From positions 40,254-104,253 of the forward strand of contig NZ_JBAWSY010000011.1 of the NCBI RefSeq assembly GCF_037104765.1: a stretch of DNA of 64,000 nt, read 5' to 3'. Positions 52,193 to 62,029 of this stretch are shown here, in pieces. The stretch's first letter is position 1, and each line of letters begins with the position of its first letter. The notes beneath the pieces were generated by a model. The model saw only the letters and a program-made list of their open reading frames with translations. It made no database searches and was not told the DNA's origin. Origin of the DNA: Psychrobacillus mangrovi (lineage in GTDB: Bacteria; Bacillota; Bacilli; Bacillales_A; Planococcaceae). A program made the position numbers and the translations under genes.

Positions 52193-52288
52193 CCGAATTT
52201 AATATACAACTCTATGCACCCAGAATTGAGTTTGTCTACAGCCTGAAATTAACTCATAATTAATTTTACTATAAAAAATATATAAAAC

Positions 52289-52341
52289 AAAAAGACTGCC
52301 TGTAATTGTCGCTTTTTCGCAACAATTAACGCAGTCTTTTT
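52289..52341 (-). terminator. Terminator of the DUF6612-like lipoprotein gene
   Basis: AAAAAGACTGC (52289-52299) pairs with GCAGTCTTTTT (52331-52341), with an inner AT-rich stem. Confidence 0.85.
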
Positions 52342-52387
52342 CGTTATTTTCAATATCTACTTGACGCCTCAATCATTCAGTTGAAGT

Positions 52388-53233
52388 TTAAATTTCTACA
52401 GCATTATCAATTACTTCTTGAGGAATAACAATTTCTTCTACTTGATTGAAATTTGAGAAGTCGGATTTCATATCTTGTTTCATATTCATTTTTTCTCCGT
52501 CAATTGTCATATCCATATCAAGAACCATATCTACTTTATTTGTTTGAAATGTTTCTTTATCAATATGAATTAAGTAGTTTACGGAATTAATAATCATATC
52601 CACTTCAACTTCTTCAGCACCAACCATGTTTTGGAGAGCCTCATCCACTTGTTCTTTTACTAACTCGGTGAATTTTTCACCAGACGCTTCTAAAGTAAGA
52701 ATGTAGTTGTCGTTATCTTGCTCAAAGGTAAAGTCTTCTAAGTATCCTTCAATTTGTTTTAATTGATTAGATGGATTTGATTGATCTGTAGTGCTCATTA
52801 TCTGATTCATCATCTCTTGAGGAAACTTCATCCATTGACCAGACTCTCCCTCATACATATAAAAAGCATCCTTCGTTATATAGCTCTCCATCTTCATTTC
52901 TTGACTTCCCATATTTTCATCGGTAGATTTCATAGATGTTGTTCCTGTTTGATGAATTTGTATTGGATCAATTATATAATCCATATCCATTAATGAATTA
53001 ATGTCTAAATTTACATCTTGACCAGGTAATTGCATCGTTTGCTTCATATCAATTTTTGCTTTCACACTCTTTAATTCTTCTGAAACAGCCATTGACTTAT
53101 CATATACTTCTTGTAGTGTTAACTCACTCTTCTTCGCAACTTCTTTATCATTTGCAGGGGCAGCTGTCTCATTACATGCTGCTAAACCTAATGTTAATGT
53201 GGCTACAGCTAAAAGTGTGGTCCATTTCTTCAT
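52388..53233 (-). CDS. Lipoprotein, DUF6612-like
   Basis: 281 residues. The signal peptide MKKWTTLLAVATLTLGLAAC ends in a lipobox. The mature part resembles LolA/LppX-like clamshell lipoproteins annotated as DUF6612: TLQEVYDKSMAVSEELKSVKAKIDMKQTM, MESYITKDAFYMYEGESGQWMKF and YLIHIDKETFQTNKVDMVL. It is rich in Met and Asp. It is probably tethered to the outer face of the membrane. Function unknown. Confidence 0.8.
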   Translation of the reverse strand: MKKWTTLLAVATLTLGLAACNETAAPANDKEVAKKSELTLQEVYDKSMAVSEELKSVKAKIDMKQTMQLPGQDVNLDINSLMDMDYIIDPIQIHQTGTTSMKSTDENMGSQEMKMESYITKDAFYMYEGESGQWMKFPQEMMNQIMSTTDQSNPSNQLKQIEGYLEDFTFEQDNDNYILTLEASGEKFTELVKEQVDEALQNMVGAEEVEVDMIINSVNYLIHIDKETFQTNKVDMVLDMDMTIDGEKMNMKQDMKSDFSNFNQVEEIVIPQEVIDNAVEI

Positions 53234-53305
53234 ATTGTTTATCTTCCCTTCCTATTGGTAATAACTTTACGAGGAAAGTTAAGGAAAGGTTTCATTTATT
53301 TTCTA

Positions 53306-54793
53306 CTAGTTGACTCCACGCATATATCTCTGGATTAGTGGTGTAAGGAAGAACAGTACAAATCCTATTCCAAGCGCTACGGCACCGATTACTCCAAAGT
53401 AAAGAATTTCGTTATCCGGTGAATAAAATTTAACGACTTGTGCATTGATTGCTTGTGCAGAAGCACTTGTCATGAACCATAAACTCATCGTTTGTGCAGC
53501 AAAAGCAGTAGGTGCAAGTTTTGTAGTTGTAGACAGACCAACTGGTGATAATAATAATTCACCCAGAACAACTAATAAGAAACTCAATACAAGCCACCAT
53601 GGACTAACAAGTGACTCTGTCCCATTAACATACGCAGGGATAATCATCACGATAAACGACAACCCACCAAATAAAAGGCCGTATGCGAATTTTTTCGGTG
53701 TAGACGGTTGTCGATCCCCTAGTTTTATCCAGAACCAAGCAAACACAGGCGCAAGTGCAATGATAAATAATGGATTCAATGATTGGAACCAAGCAGGAGA
53801 AATCTCAAATGAACCAATAGTTAAATCAACACGTTCGTCGGCATATTGTGCTAAAATACTTGATCCTTGTTCCTGTATCGCCCAAAACATCATCGCAGAG
53901 ACAAATAACGGAATATATGCAAGTAATCTAGATTTTTCATCTGCAGTTGTTTTTCCACTTCTATACATAACGATGAAGTAAAGAGTTGGTATAACTATCC
54001 CTAAAACGGAAACAGTCATGGTAAATACATCGAATGTCATAATACCTTGTTGTATTAGAATATATCCAACGATTAACACTACTAATACTGCTATCCCAAT
54101 TCGAGTTAATACTTTTACACGTTCATCTCTTCCCATTGGGTTTGGAGCATAGGAACCTGCTAGGCCTAAATACTTTTTCTTCGTAATTAAGAATACAATT
54201 AACCCAATTGCCATACCTATAGCTGCAATTCCAAATCCTAAGTGGAAATTATACTCTAGTCCAATTGTTCCGACAATTAAAGGTGCAATAAATGCTCCCA
54301 TGTTAATACCCATATAGAAAATACTAAAGCCTGAGTCACGACGAGTATCAGTTTCTGAATATAAATCACCAACAATACTAGAAACATTCGGTTTTAATAA
54401 ACCCGTACCAATAATGATTAAAGCCATTGAAATAAATAATGGTGTTGTACCACCAGGAAAAGAGAGTACTATATGTCCAAACATTATAAGGACTCCACCA
54501 TAAAATACGGTTTTAGTAGTACCAAAAAGTCTGTCGGCAATCCAACCACCAATAATTCCTGACATATAAACTAACGAACCGTAGATAGCCATAATGGAGT
54601 TAGCCGTAGTACGATCCATCCCTAGTCCGCCTGCTGAGACTTCGTAGTACATATAATAAATTAATATTGCTCGCATTCCGTAGTAAGAAAAGCGCTCCCA
54701 AAACTCGGTAAAAAATAGAGACAATAACCCTTTTGGATGCCCAAAAAAGCCTTTCTGCGGTACGGACCGAACTATTTCTTCTTTTGTTGCCAT
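53306..54793 (-). CDS. dtpT: Peptide:H+ symporter of the POT/PTR family (DtpT-like)
   Basis: Imports di- and tripeptides with protons. 495 residues, 14 predicted helices. The POT signature ExxERFSYYGM is in TEFWERFSYYGMRAILIYYM. The second motif, FSIFYMGINMGAFIAPLIVG, follows. The length and loop content match DtpT of lactococci and bacilli. The gene stands alone. It could import small peptides but is not expected to take the longer quorum-sensing signals, which use Opp. Confidence 0.93.
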   Translation of the reverse strand: MATKEEIVRSVPQKGFFGHPKGLLSLFFTEFWERFSYYGMRAILIYYMYYEVSAGGLGMDRTTANSIMAIYGSLVYMSGIIGGWIADRLFGTTKTVFYGGVLIMFGHIVLSFPGGTTPLFISMALIIIGTGLLKPNVSSIVGDLYSETDTRRDSGFSIFYMGINMGAFIAPLIVGTIGLEYNFHLGFGIAAIGMAIGLIVFLITKKKYLGLAGSYAPNPMGRDERVKVLTRIGIAVLVVLIVGYILIQQGIMTFDVFTMTVSVLGIVIPTLYFIVMYRSGKTTADEKSRLLAYIPLFVSAMMFWAIQEQGSSILAQYADERVDLTIGSFEISPAWFQSLNPLFIIALAPVFAWFWIKLGDRQPSTPKKFAYGLLFGGLSFIVMIIPAYVNGTESLVSPWWLVLSFLLVVLGELLLSPVGLSTTTKLAPTAFAAQTMSLWFMTSASAQAINAQVVKFYSPDNEILYFGVIGAVALGIGFVLFFLTPLIQRYMRGVN

Positions 54794-54997
54794 GATTAAT
54801 ACCTCTCTTCCAATTTAGAAAACTCAAAGTGATTACTATAACGTTAAAAGTCGTACAGATGTCCGACCTTGTAATGTTGCTTATAAGAAACTTATTATAA
54901 ACTTCCCTATTTTCATTGTCAAAAACATTTACTCATTTTGAATTCTGAAATTAATCTATATAATAGTCGTTATGACATAGGGGAGGAGTAGATTTCC

Positions 54998-56716
54998 GTG
55001 CTAAAAAAGTTTTTTGCCTTTTACAAACCACATAAACGATTATTCGTGATCGACTTTAGCAGTGCAGTGTTAGTAGCAATTTTAGAACTAGCATTTCCGG
55101 TGGCAGTTCAATGGTTTATCGATGACCTTTTACCGGGTGGAGATTGGAATATGATTGTACGAGTGAGTATTTTACTATTTTTCGTATATATAATAAGTAC
55201 ATTTCTTCATTTTATCGTAAGTTATTTAGGTCATAAACTCGGTATAAATATTGAAACGGATATGAGACAGAAATTATTTAACCATGTACAACGACAATCA
55301 TTCCGTTTCTTTGATAATACAAAAACTGGGCATATTATGAGTCGCATTACAAATGACTTATTTGATATTGGAGAACTTGCCCATCATGGTCCCGAAGATT
55401 TATTTATCGCAATTATGACGTTGATCGGTGCTTTTGCAATTATGTTCAACATTAACCCAGAGCTCGCAGTTATTGCGATAGTTATGGTACCGTTTTTGTC
55501 TATTGTTGCTACATACGGAAATATTATGATGAATAAAGCATGGAAGAACATGTATGGCAAAATTGCAGACGTTAACGCTCGAGTTGAAGATAGTGTATCT
55601 GGTGTACGAGTAGTACAGTCGTTTACAAATGAAAACTTTGAAATTGCTCGCTTTAAAAAAGATAATGGGCAATTCCGAATAGCAAAACTCATTGCTTATA
55701 AGGTGATGGCTGGAACACATTCAAGCATCTATATGATGACCCGTCTTGTTACATTGGTCGTCTTAGTAGTAGGGGCATGGTTCACCTACAAGGGGATACT
55801 TTCTACCGGTGAACTCGTTAGTTTTGTTCTTTATGTTAATGTACTAATTAAACCAGTAGATAAAATTACCGCACTTTTGGAGCTATATCCAAAAGGAATG
55901 GCCGGATTTAAACGCTTTTTAGATCTTGTAGAGCAAGATCCTGAAGTTCAAGACCGACCGAATGCATTAAATGTATCTCATTTAAATGGGAACATTGAGT
56001 TTGAAAATGTTAGCTTTCAATATGATGAACATAAATCTGTGCTTGAGAATATTGATTTATCGGTAAAAGCAGGAGAAACCGTTGCGTTCGTTGGACCCTC
56101 TGGAGCAGGTAAAACTACTATTTGCTCGCTGATTCCTCGTTTTTACGATGTGAGTGAAGGTGCGATCTCCATTGATGGATTAAATATTAAAGATGTCACG
56201 ATGCAATCTTTACGTTCCCAAATTGGTATCGTACAACAAGATGTATTCCTATTTACCGGTACGATTCGAGAGAATATTGCGTACGGCAAAAAAATTGCTG
56301 CGGAAGAAGAAATTCAGGATGCAGCGAGAAAAGCACATTTAGAAGACTTTATCAGCTCTCTTCCAGAAGGATATGATACACAAATCGGTGAGCGAGGGCT
56401 AAAACTATCAGGTGGACAAAAACAACGCCTAGCAATAGCTCGCATGTTCCTGAAAAACCCTCCAATCTTAATATTGGACGAGGCAACTTCTGCTCTTGAT
56501 ACGGAGACAGAAAAAATCATCCAAAAATCTTTAATGGAGCTCGCAGAAAATCGTACTACTCTTATTATTGCCCATCGACTTGCAACCATTCGTGATGCAG
56601 ATCGCGTGATTGTAGTTACCGAAGACGGAATCGCAGAAGATGGTTCATACAGTGAATTAGTTGCACAAAATGGCATTTTTGCAAGATTGCATAATATACA
56701 GTTTCAGGAAGTTTAA
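54998..56716 (+). CDS. ABC exporter half-transporter (Sav1866-like)
   Basis: 572 residues from GTG 54998 (GGGGAGGAG upstream). Six membrane helices (about 15-300) carry HVQRQSFRFFDNTKTGHIMSR in the coupling region. All ATPase motifs are canonical: GPSGAGKTT, LKLSGGQKQR, ILILDEATSALD and IIAHRLATI. It is therefore probably a homodimeric multidrug/lipid exporter, unlike the pair at 27.9-31.4 kb. Confidence 0.9.
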   Translation: MLKKFFAFYKPHKRLFVIDFSSAVLVAILELAFPVAVQWFIDDLLPGGDWNMIVRVSILLFFVYIISTFLHFIVSYLGHKLGINIETDMRQKLFNHVQRQSFRFFDNTKTGHIMSRITNDLFDIGELAHHGPEDLFIAIMTLIGAFAIMFNINPELAVIAIVMVPFLSIVATYGNIMMNKAWKNMYGKIADVNARVEDSVSGVRVVQSFTNENFEIARFKKDNGQFRIAKLIAYKVMAGTHSSIYMMTRLVTLVVLVVGAWFTYKGILSTGELVSFVLYVNVLIKPVDKITALLELYPKGMAGFKRFLDLVEQDPEVQDRPNALNVSHLNGNIEFENVSFQYDEHKSVLENIDLSVKAGETVAFVGPSGAGKTTICSLIPRFYDVSEGAISIDGLNIKDVTMQSLRSQIGIVQQDVFLFTGTIRENIAYGKKIAAEEEIQDAARKAHLEDFISSLPEGYDTQIGERGLKLSGGQKQRLAIARMFLKNPPILILDEATSALDTETEKIIQKSLMELAENRTTLIIAHRLATIRDADRVIVVTEDGIAEDGSYSELVAQNGIFARLHNIQFQEV

Positions 56717-56739
56717 AAGAGTTAAAAATAAAATACGAC

Positions 56740-56822
56740 ACGGATGTTCGCTTGCCGCTCGCTACGCATGAGCCTCCGCAGGTTGTGGGAGCTCATGCGT
56801 AGCTCGCACAGTCGCGAGGCGT
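56740..56822. repeat. GC-rich palindromic repeat, second copy of the 8856-8942 family
   Basis: Contains GGATGTTCGCTTGCCGC, CGCTACGCATGAGCCTCCGC and a matching inverse GAGCTCATGCGTAGC. It ends directly at the target duplication of element B. Confidence 0.65.
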
Positions 56823-56831
56823 ATGACGTGG

Positions 56832-57365
56832 AGGGCAGTGAAAAATTATATAGAATTTGACTTTACTAAATCATGTCGTCCGATAAATAATAAAATCGTT
56901 GAAACGGCTCCCTTTCCGCGGGCGTTGCCTTAACCTCCTAGGCCAACACGATGTTGGTCATGCAATCGTTGCCGCAGGATGCGGCGAACTTAGATTGCCT
57001 TCCCCTCAACTGCGGGGTCTTCGGCTAACGCTATTCCCGCAGGAGTGTCGCCTTTTTCAACGATTTTCTATAAATTCTAATTGAAAAAATTTAAGTAATA
57101 AAAACTTGCTCTAATAATGTATGATGGTTTTCTAATTGAAAAGCAGAAAATAGTTAATTGAAGTGGAAGGCGGCGACTCCAGCCGGAATAGCATGCGCTG
57201 AAGACCCTGGACTGAGCGTAGCGAGAGAAGCGGCTGAAGCCATGCCGGTGGAACGCGTCCGCCTGGAAAGGAAATTAACGGGTCCAAAATAAAAATCGAG
57301 TATTTGAACAACTTGTTGTTCACAATCTCCTATGAAATCTCATAGAGGACTTTTTTAGTGCCCTA
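56832..57365. mobile_element. MITE-like element B, 534 bp, with target-site duplication
   Basis: Ends AGGGCAGTGAAAAA and (inverse) AGGGCACTAAAAAA. Flanks ATGACGTGG (56823-56831) and ATGACATGG (57366-57374) look like a 9-bp target duplication. The interior is near-identical to element A, without A's two extra inserts, and has the subterminal hairpin TGAACAACTTGTTGTTCA. No transposase frame. Confidence 0.78.
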
Positions 57366-57375
57366 ATGACATGGA

Positions 57376-57475
57376 GTAAGAGACAGCTAGATGGTCTAGA
57401 GCATACACCGGCTCATACGGGTGTGCTGCCAGCACGAATGCGCTTGCCGCACGCTACGCATCTTCATTGTTCAAA
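57376..57475. repeat. Partial GC-rich repeat after element B
   Basis: Includes GCGCTTGCCGCACGCTACGC, matching the core of the 8856-8942 family, and a short GTGCTG/CAGCAC hairpin. No gene seen. Confidence 0.5.
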
Positions 57476-57483
57476 TTAATAGT

Positions 57484-57533
57484 AAAAGGTTGCCCCATTA
57501 GTAGAAAAAAACTACTTAGGAGCAACCTTTTTT
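57484..57533 (-). terminator. Terminator of hflX
   Basis: AAAAGGTTGC (57484-57493) pairs with GCAACCTTTT (57522-57531), with an inner stem between. Confidence 0.8.
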
Positions 57534-57538
57534 ATTTA

Positions 57539-58810
57539 TCACTGTTTATATTCAAACTCTTGAAATCTGTTATAGTCGGATTGCTTTAATTCAACTTTGA
57601 TAAGCGTACCCTCTTCCTCATAAGAAGTAGACATAACAGAGGAATTTTCATTTAAATACGACACGATATCTCCTCGGTCAAATGGTACAAGTAGAGAGCA
57701 TTGTACATAATTAGAAAAAATATGTTTTTTAATCAATTCAAGCAGCTCATCTAGACCCGTTCCATCTTTTGCAGAGATCCAAATATTATTGCCTGAAACA
57801 TGTGGATATTTTAATTCTGCCAAGTCTGACTTATTGTATACATAAATAGTTGGCACGTCCTCTACCCCGACTGCTAGTAAAGTTTCATTTGTGACGTCCA
57901 TCATATACCGATGTTCTTCATTAGAAACATCCACCACATGGAGAAGTAAATTTGAATTTCGCGCTTCTTCTAACGTTGAGCGGAAAGCTTTGACAAGATG
58001 ATGAGGAAGCTTACTAACAAATCCTACAGTGTCTGTTAATAAAAACTCTTTTTGATCCTGCAATTTTATTTGCCGCACAGAAGTTTCTAATGTAGCAAAA
58101 AGCATATCCTTCTCAAATACTTGCTTTGATTCTTCTTGTCCAATTTTATGAAGGAGTTGATTCATAATAGTGGATTTACCAGCATTCGTATATCCAACTA
58201 GTGACACAACTGGAATGGCATTTTTCTTCCGTTGCTTTCTTTGCGTTTCTCTTTGGTCTTTTACTTGCTCTAATTCACGTTTTAGCTTTGCGATTTGATC
58301 CTCAATTTTACGTCTATCTAGCTCTAGTTTCGTTTCCCCAGCACCACGGTTTTTGAATCCACCGCCAGTACCTCCACCTTGTCTTCCTAATGATGCACGA
58401 AGCCCAACTAATCGTGGAAGCATATATTGGAGTTGGGCAAGCTCTACTTGCATTTGCGCCTCATTTGATTTAGCTCGACGTGCGAAAATATCCAATATGA
58501 GCATTGTACGGTCGATCACTTTACAGTCCAAATCTCTTTCTAAATTTCGAATTTGGGAAGGTGACAGCTCATCATTAAAAATTACGAGATTTGCTCCTGC
58601 TTCTTCATAGAAGTTTTTAATCTCTTCCACTTTTCCTGTACCGACATAATGAGATGATGTAACTCTATCCAAGTTTTGGGTTACTTCACCTACAACTTCC
58701 ACATTTAATGCTTTAGCTAAGTTGTGTAATTCCTCTAACTCATATTCAAAATGCTCGTCATTTTGCAATTTAACTGCAACGACAATCGCTTTTTCTATTA
58801 ATTCTTCCAT
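57539..58810 (-). CDS. hflX: Ribosome-associated GTPase HflX
   Basis: 423 residues from the ATG at 58810, after AAAGGGG. The N-terminal HflX domain has SSHYVGTGKVEEIKNF and FNDELSPSQIRNLE. The glycine-rich linker GRQGGGTGGGFKNRGAGETKLE follows, with a coiled coil. The G domain has VSLVGYTNAGKST, DTVGF and the NKSD motif in IYVYNKSDL. HflX splits stalled ribosomes after heat or antibiotic stress. The VOC-protein gene lies just upstream. Confidence 0.95.
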   Translation of the reverse strand: MEELIEKAIVVAVKLQNDEHFEYELEELHNLAKALNVEVVGEVTQNLDRVTSSHYVGTGKVEEIKNFYEEAGANLVIFNDELSPSQIRNLERDLDCKVIDRTMLILDIFARRAKSNEAQMQVELAQLQYMLPRLVGLRASLGRQGGGTGGGFKNRGAGETKLELDRRKIEDQIAKLKRELEQVKDQRETQRKQRKKNAIPVVSLVGYTNAGKSTIMNQLLHKIGQEESKQVFEKDMLFATLETSVRQIKLQDQKEFLLTDTVGFVSKLPHHLVKAFRSTLEEARNSNLLLHVVDVSNEEHRYMMDVTNETLLAVGVEDVPTIYVYNKSDLAELKYPHVSGNNIWISAKDGTGLDELLELIKKHIFSNYVQCSLLVPFDRGDIVSYLNENSSVMSTSYEEEGTLIKVELKQSDYNRFQEFEYKQ

Positions 58811-58824
58811 ACTAATTCCCCTTT

Positions 58825-59568
58825 TTAACAGAAACAATACTTCGCTTGCTCATAATAAATAGTCTTTTCCTCTCCAAGCCCATTTAAATAAACACAAGAA
58901 AGTCTTTCCTGTTCTTCTGCTTCCAACTTTTTAAAAACTAATTTTGTATTAGCTAGTAGTAATGTTTGTTCATCCTGTTCATTCATATCAAAGTATTTTT
59001 TCCATTTATCCATTACTTCCCTAGGATTACGTACATAAAACTCGCAAGTTGAAATAGTTAAATCTAAGTTACTATCCTCGACTGTTCCATCCTCTTTTAG
59101 TGAATGATATCGCTCTTCATCACTTTCCTCCCATTCAATGAAAAATGGAGTCGGTAAATCCTTACTTATTTCTTCCTTTATAAATAGCATTTTCCACTTA
59201 CGAACCTTCCCACTTGTTGTTTTTCTTTCAGCTTGTAAAACTCCGGATGTTTCTATACCTTTCCGATCTAGTTGGTTACATAATTCGTCAATTTTATTAG
59301 TTCGAATACAAACTGTTCCAAAACCTGGCCGCACATTCAAATCATGGAGAAGTAGATTAATTAAAGGATGATTTGCGTTTACTGCAATTTCTTCATGTTC
59401 AAGTGCAAGCCATTCTATATAACTATTTTTTGTGTAAAGGAGCGCATTATACGTTCCCCAGTGAGTGTGTTGGCCTCCAACTACAGCGTGAAGTCCTTTT
59501 CCCTTCCAATCATCTGCTACCTCTGTTGGTTTTTTTGTTACAAAATGAACAATATGATCTAAATACAT
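58825..59568 (-). CDS. VOC/glyoxalase-like domain protein
   Basis: 247 residues starting MYLDHIVHFVTKKP, the common opening of glyoxalase-like (Glyoxalase_3-type) proteins, with GGQHTHWGTYNALLYTKNSYIEWLALE holding candidate metal ligands His and Glu. A second half-domain follows but is more diverged. Enzyme activity unknown. It ends 14 nt before hflX, so the two are probably transcribed together. Confidence 0.8.
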   Translation of the reverse strand: MYLDHIVHFVTKKPTEVADDWKGKGLHAVVGGQHTHWGTYNALLYTKNSYIEWLALEHEEIAVNANHPLINLLLHDLNVRPGFGTVCIRTNKIDELCNQLDRKGIETSGVLQAERKTTSGKVRKWKMLFIKEEISKDLPTPFFIEWEESDEERYHSLKEDGTVEDSNLDLTISTCEFYVRNPREVMDKWKKYFDMNEQDEQTLLLANTKLVFKKLEAEEQERLSCVYLNGLGEEKTIYYEQAKYCFC

Positions 59569-59694
59569 GATTGCACCTCAAATTCTATAAATTACCTTTG
59601 TAATAGTATACAACAAATAAAAAATGCATCGCTTATAAAAACGATGCTCAGATTGAAGACAAACTTGAATTTATTTTTATATAGGATAGATTAA

Positions 59695-59812
59695 GTTTTC
59701 CGAAGCTTTCCGCGGGCAGTCCGTGAGCCCACTCAACCCAATACGATGTTGGTCACGAAAGCCTTACCACAAGAAGTGGTGTTCATAGCATCCGCTTCCT
59801 TCCGCTGAATGA
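59695..59812. repeat. Degenerate GC-rich repeat D
   Basis: Shares CTTTCCGCGGGC, CGATGTTGGTCA and neighbouring blocks with the interior of elements A and B in the same order, but with many substitutions. An old copy. Confidence 0.6.
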
Positions 59813-59827
59813 TTCTTTTAATAATTA

Positions 59828-60202
59828 CTATAATATAACTCCTGCAAAGTTTCCTCTCAATACTTCCTTTTCATTTTGGTTTTTGCATAAAAAAGAAGCA
59901 GCAATACCCGTTCTATTATCCTGCTTTTCGAATTGATCAATTATTACTTCACAAATTATTGTATCACCAGTAAATACTGGTCTAAAAAATTCAAAATTCA
60001 TAGTACGTGCCAGTACGTTATTATCTCCACCCACTTTTGTTGGTAGAGTTGCAGTAAGTAATCCTTGAACGACAAGTCTCCCCTGTTCATCCGTGGTCAG
60101 GTGATGAATCCCTTCATCGCCTGAAACCTTAGTAAACAATTCAACATCCTCTACTGTGAAAGTCCGTTCAAATGTAATTATTTCTCCTACTTTCAATGAC
60201 AA
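59828..60202 (-). CDS. MaoC-like hot-dog dehydratase (enoyl-CoA hydratase type)
   Basis: 124 residues from TTG 60202, where GGGAGGAA is 6 nt upstream; the frame runs to 60241 without a better site. FTVEDVELFTKVSGDEGIHHL corresponds to the MaoC hydratase active site D-x-N-x-x-H region, though Asn is not conserved here. GLLTATLPTKVGG and FFRPVFTGDTI follow. It probably acts on acyl-CoA or acyl-ACP thioesters, and the neighbouring acyl-CoA synthetase fits. Confidence 0.78.
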   Translation of the reverse strand: MSLKVGEIITFERTFTVEDVELFTKVSGDEGIHHLTTDEQGRLVVQGLLTATLPTKVGGDNNVLARTMNFEFFRPVFTGDTIICEVIIDQFEKQDNRTGIAASFLCKNQNEKEVLRGNFAGVIL

Positions 60203-60274
60203 TTTTATTCCTCCCTTTAAATTAGAACACAATCTTTTCATGTCTATTTCCCAGGAAATATGTCATTAATTGTG

Positions 60275-61906
60275 TTAAGCTTCAATCTTCTCTTTCGACA
60301 TTTCTCTTAGTAGGAACTTTTGAATCTTACCAGAAGCTGTCATTGGGTATGCATCGATAAATTCCACGTACTTAGGTATTTTATGAAATGATATTTTACC
60401 TTTGCAGTACTCTTTTAATTCCTCAGAGGTTAGGCTCTCGCCAACCTTCAAAATTACCCAAGCCATTAGCTCTTCTCCGTATTTGGCATCAGGAACTCCT
60501 ACTACTTGCACATCTTGAATAGCTGGATGCTGATATAAAAATTCTTCTACTTCTTTCGGATAAATATTTTCTCCGCCACGAATGACCATGTCTTTAATGC
60601 GGCCTGTAATATCGATGTAACCATCTTCATCCATTACTGCAATATCTCCTGTATGTAGCCAGCCATTCGAATCAATTGCAGATTTTGTCGCTTCTTCATT
60701 TTTATAATAGCCTTTCATAACGAGATAACCTCTAGTACACAGTTCCCCTGGTACTCCTGCAGGTGTATCTTCTCCAGTGACAGGGTCGATAATTTTAACC
60801 TCTACTCCAGGGTGGGCTTTCCCAACAGAGGATACCCGTTTTTCAATCGCATCATCTGTCTTCGTTTGTGTAATAACCGGGGAGGATTCTGTTTGTCCAT
60901 AAGCAATCGTAATTTCGGAAGCACCCATATCTTCCATTACTTTTTTCATTACTTCGATTGGACATATTGAACCTGCCATGATACCCGTTCGTAATGTCGA
61001 TAAATCAAAATGAGCAAAGTCAGGATGATTCAACTCTGCGATAAACATCGTTGGCACACCGTGCAAAGCTGTACACTTTTCATCCTGTACAAGTTGCAAT
61101 ACTTTTCCCGCCTCAAACTGTTCAACAATGACCATAGTTGTACCGTGTGTAACCGATGCAATTGTCCCCATTACACAGCCGAAGCAATGAAAGAATGGCA
61201 CTGGTATACATAGACGGTCAGTCTCTGAAAGATGAATATAATCTCCAACAAGTTGACCATTGTTTACAACATTCTTATGAGAAAGCATAACTCCTTTAGG
61301 GAAGCCAGTTGTTCCAGATGTGTATTGAATATTGATTACATCTTCATTATGAGTTGCTTTCAATGCTTGCTCTAAAATTTCATCCGAAACACCTTCTGCA
61401 TGAGCCAGTAACTCTGACCACGTATAGATTCCTGGATACTCATTCTCACTCATCACAATAATACGTTTAAAATGAGGCAACTTCGCTGATTGAATATTAC
61501 CTTTTTCTGCGTTGTTTATTTCCGGACAAACTGTTCGCACAATATCTAAATAGGAAGTACCTTTAAAAGACTCACATAAAATTAGAGTAGTAGAATCTGA
61601 TTGTTGTAGTAAATACTCTAGTTCTTTTTCTTGATAGTTCGTATTAACTGTAACAAGTACTGCTCCCATCTTACCTGTAGCAAACTGACTTAATAGCCAC
61701 TCTCTTTTGTTGTCAGACCAGATTGCGACATTTTCCCCTTTTTGAATACCCATGCCAATAAACGCCTTCGCCAACTCGTCCGTTTCTTCATCGAATTCCT
61801 TATATGTTTTTCGAATACCATGCTCTGGATATACATATGCTTCTGTTTCAGGAAACTTTCTCGCTGCTTCTTTTACGATTTCCCCTACCGTTTTTTCATT
61901 TAACAA
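60275..61906 (-). CDS. AMP-forming acyl-CoA synthetase (YngI-like)
   Basis: Activates fatty or related acids to CoA thioesters. 543 residues: the P-loop-like INIQYTSGTTGFPKGVMLSHKN, the AMP-binding ITIAYGQTESSP, the hinge TGDIAVMDEDGYIDITGRIKDMVIRGGENIYP, and the C-terminal lysine in YPMTASGKIQKFLLREM. The size and sequence style match B. subtilis YngI (part of a leucine/fatty-acid catabolic operon), but the other yng genes are not here. The MaoC-like gene follows 72 nt downstream. Confidence 0.9.
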   Translation of the reverse strand: MLNEKTVGEIVKEAARKFPETEAYVYPEHGIRKTYKEFDEETDELAKAFIGMGIQKGENVAIWSDNKREWLLSQFATGKMGAVLVTVNTNYQEKELEYLLQQSDSTTLILCESFKGTSYLDIVRTVCPEINNAEKGNIQSAKLPHFKRIIVMSENEYPGIYTWSELLAHAEGVSDEILEQALKATHNEDVINIQYTSGTTGFPKGVMLSHKNVVNNGQLVGDYIHLSETDRLCIPVPFFHCFGCVMGTIASVTHGTTMVIVEQFEAGKVLQLVQDEKCTALHGVPTMFIAELNHPDFAHFDLSTLRTGIMAGSICPIEVMKKVMEDMGASEITIAYGQTESSPVITQTKTDDAIEKRVSSVGKAHPGVEVKIIDPVTGEDTPAGVPGELCTRGYLVMKGYYKNEEATKSAIDSNGWLHTGDIAVMDEDGYIDITGRIKDMVIRGGENIYPKEVEEFLYQHPAIQDVQVVGVPDAKYGEELMAWVILKVGESLTSEELKEYCKGKISFHKIPKYVEFIDAYPMTASGKIQKFLLREMSKEKIEA

Positions 61907-61995
61907 ACAAATCTCCCCTTTGATTGTTTATATGTAATATCATTTTATCATAAAATTCTGACGAAATAGTAGTCTTAACAATTTTACAAGTTTAC

Positions 61996-62023
61996 TTGAC
62001 AGAACGCTGAAAAATGGTAAAAT
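61996..62023 (+). promoter_or_regulatory. Promoter of the T-box leader
   Basis: -35 TTGACA (61996-62001) and -10 TAAAAT (62018-62023) with a 16-nt spacer, just upstream of the leader. Confidence 0.7.
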
Positions 62024-62029
62024 CCTTAA

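Noticed and set aside
56740..57475. tRNA or structured RNA gene in the GC-rich block
   Set aside because: The palindromes are repeated elsewhere in intergenic DNA and do not show tRNA arms or a conserved RNA family core.
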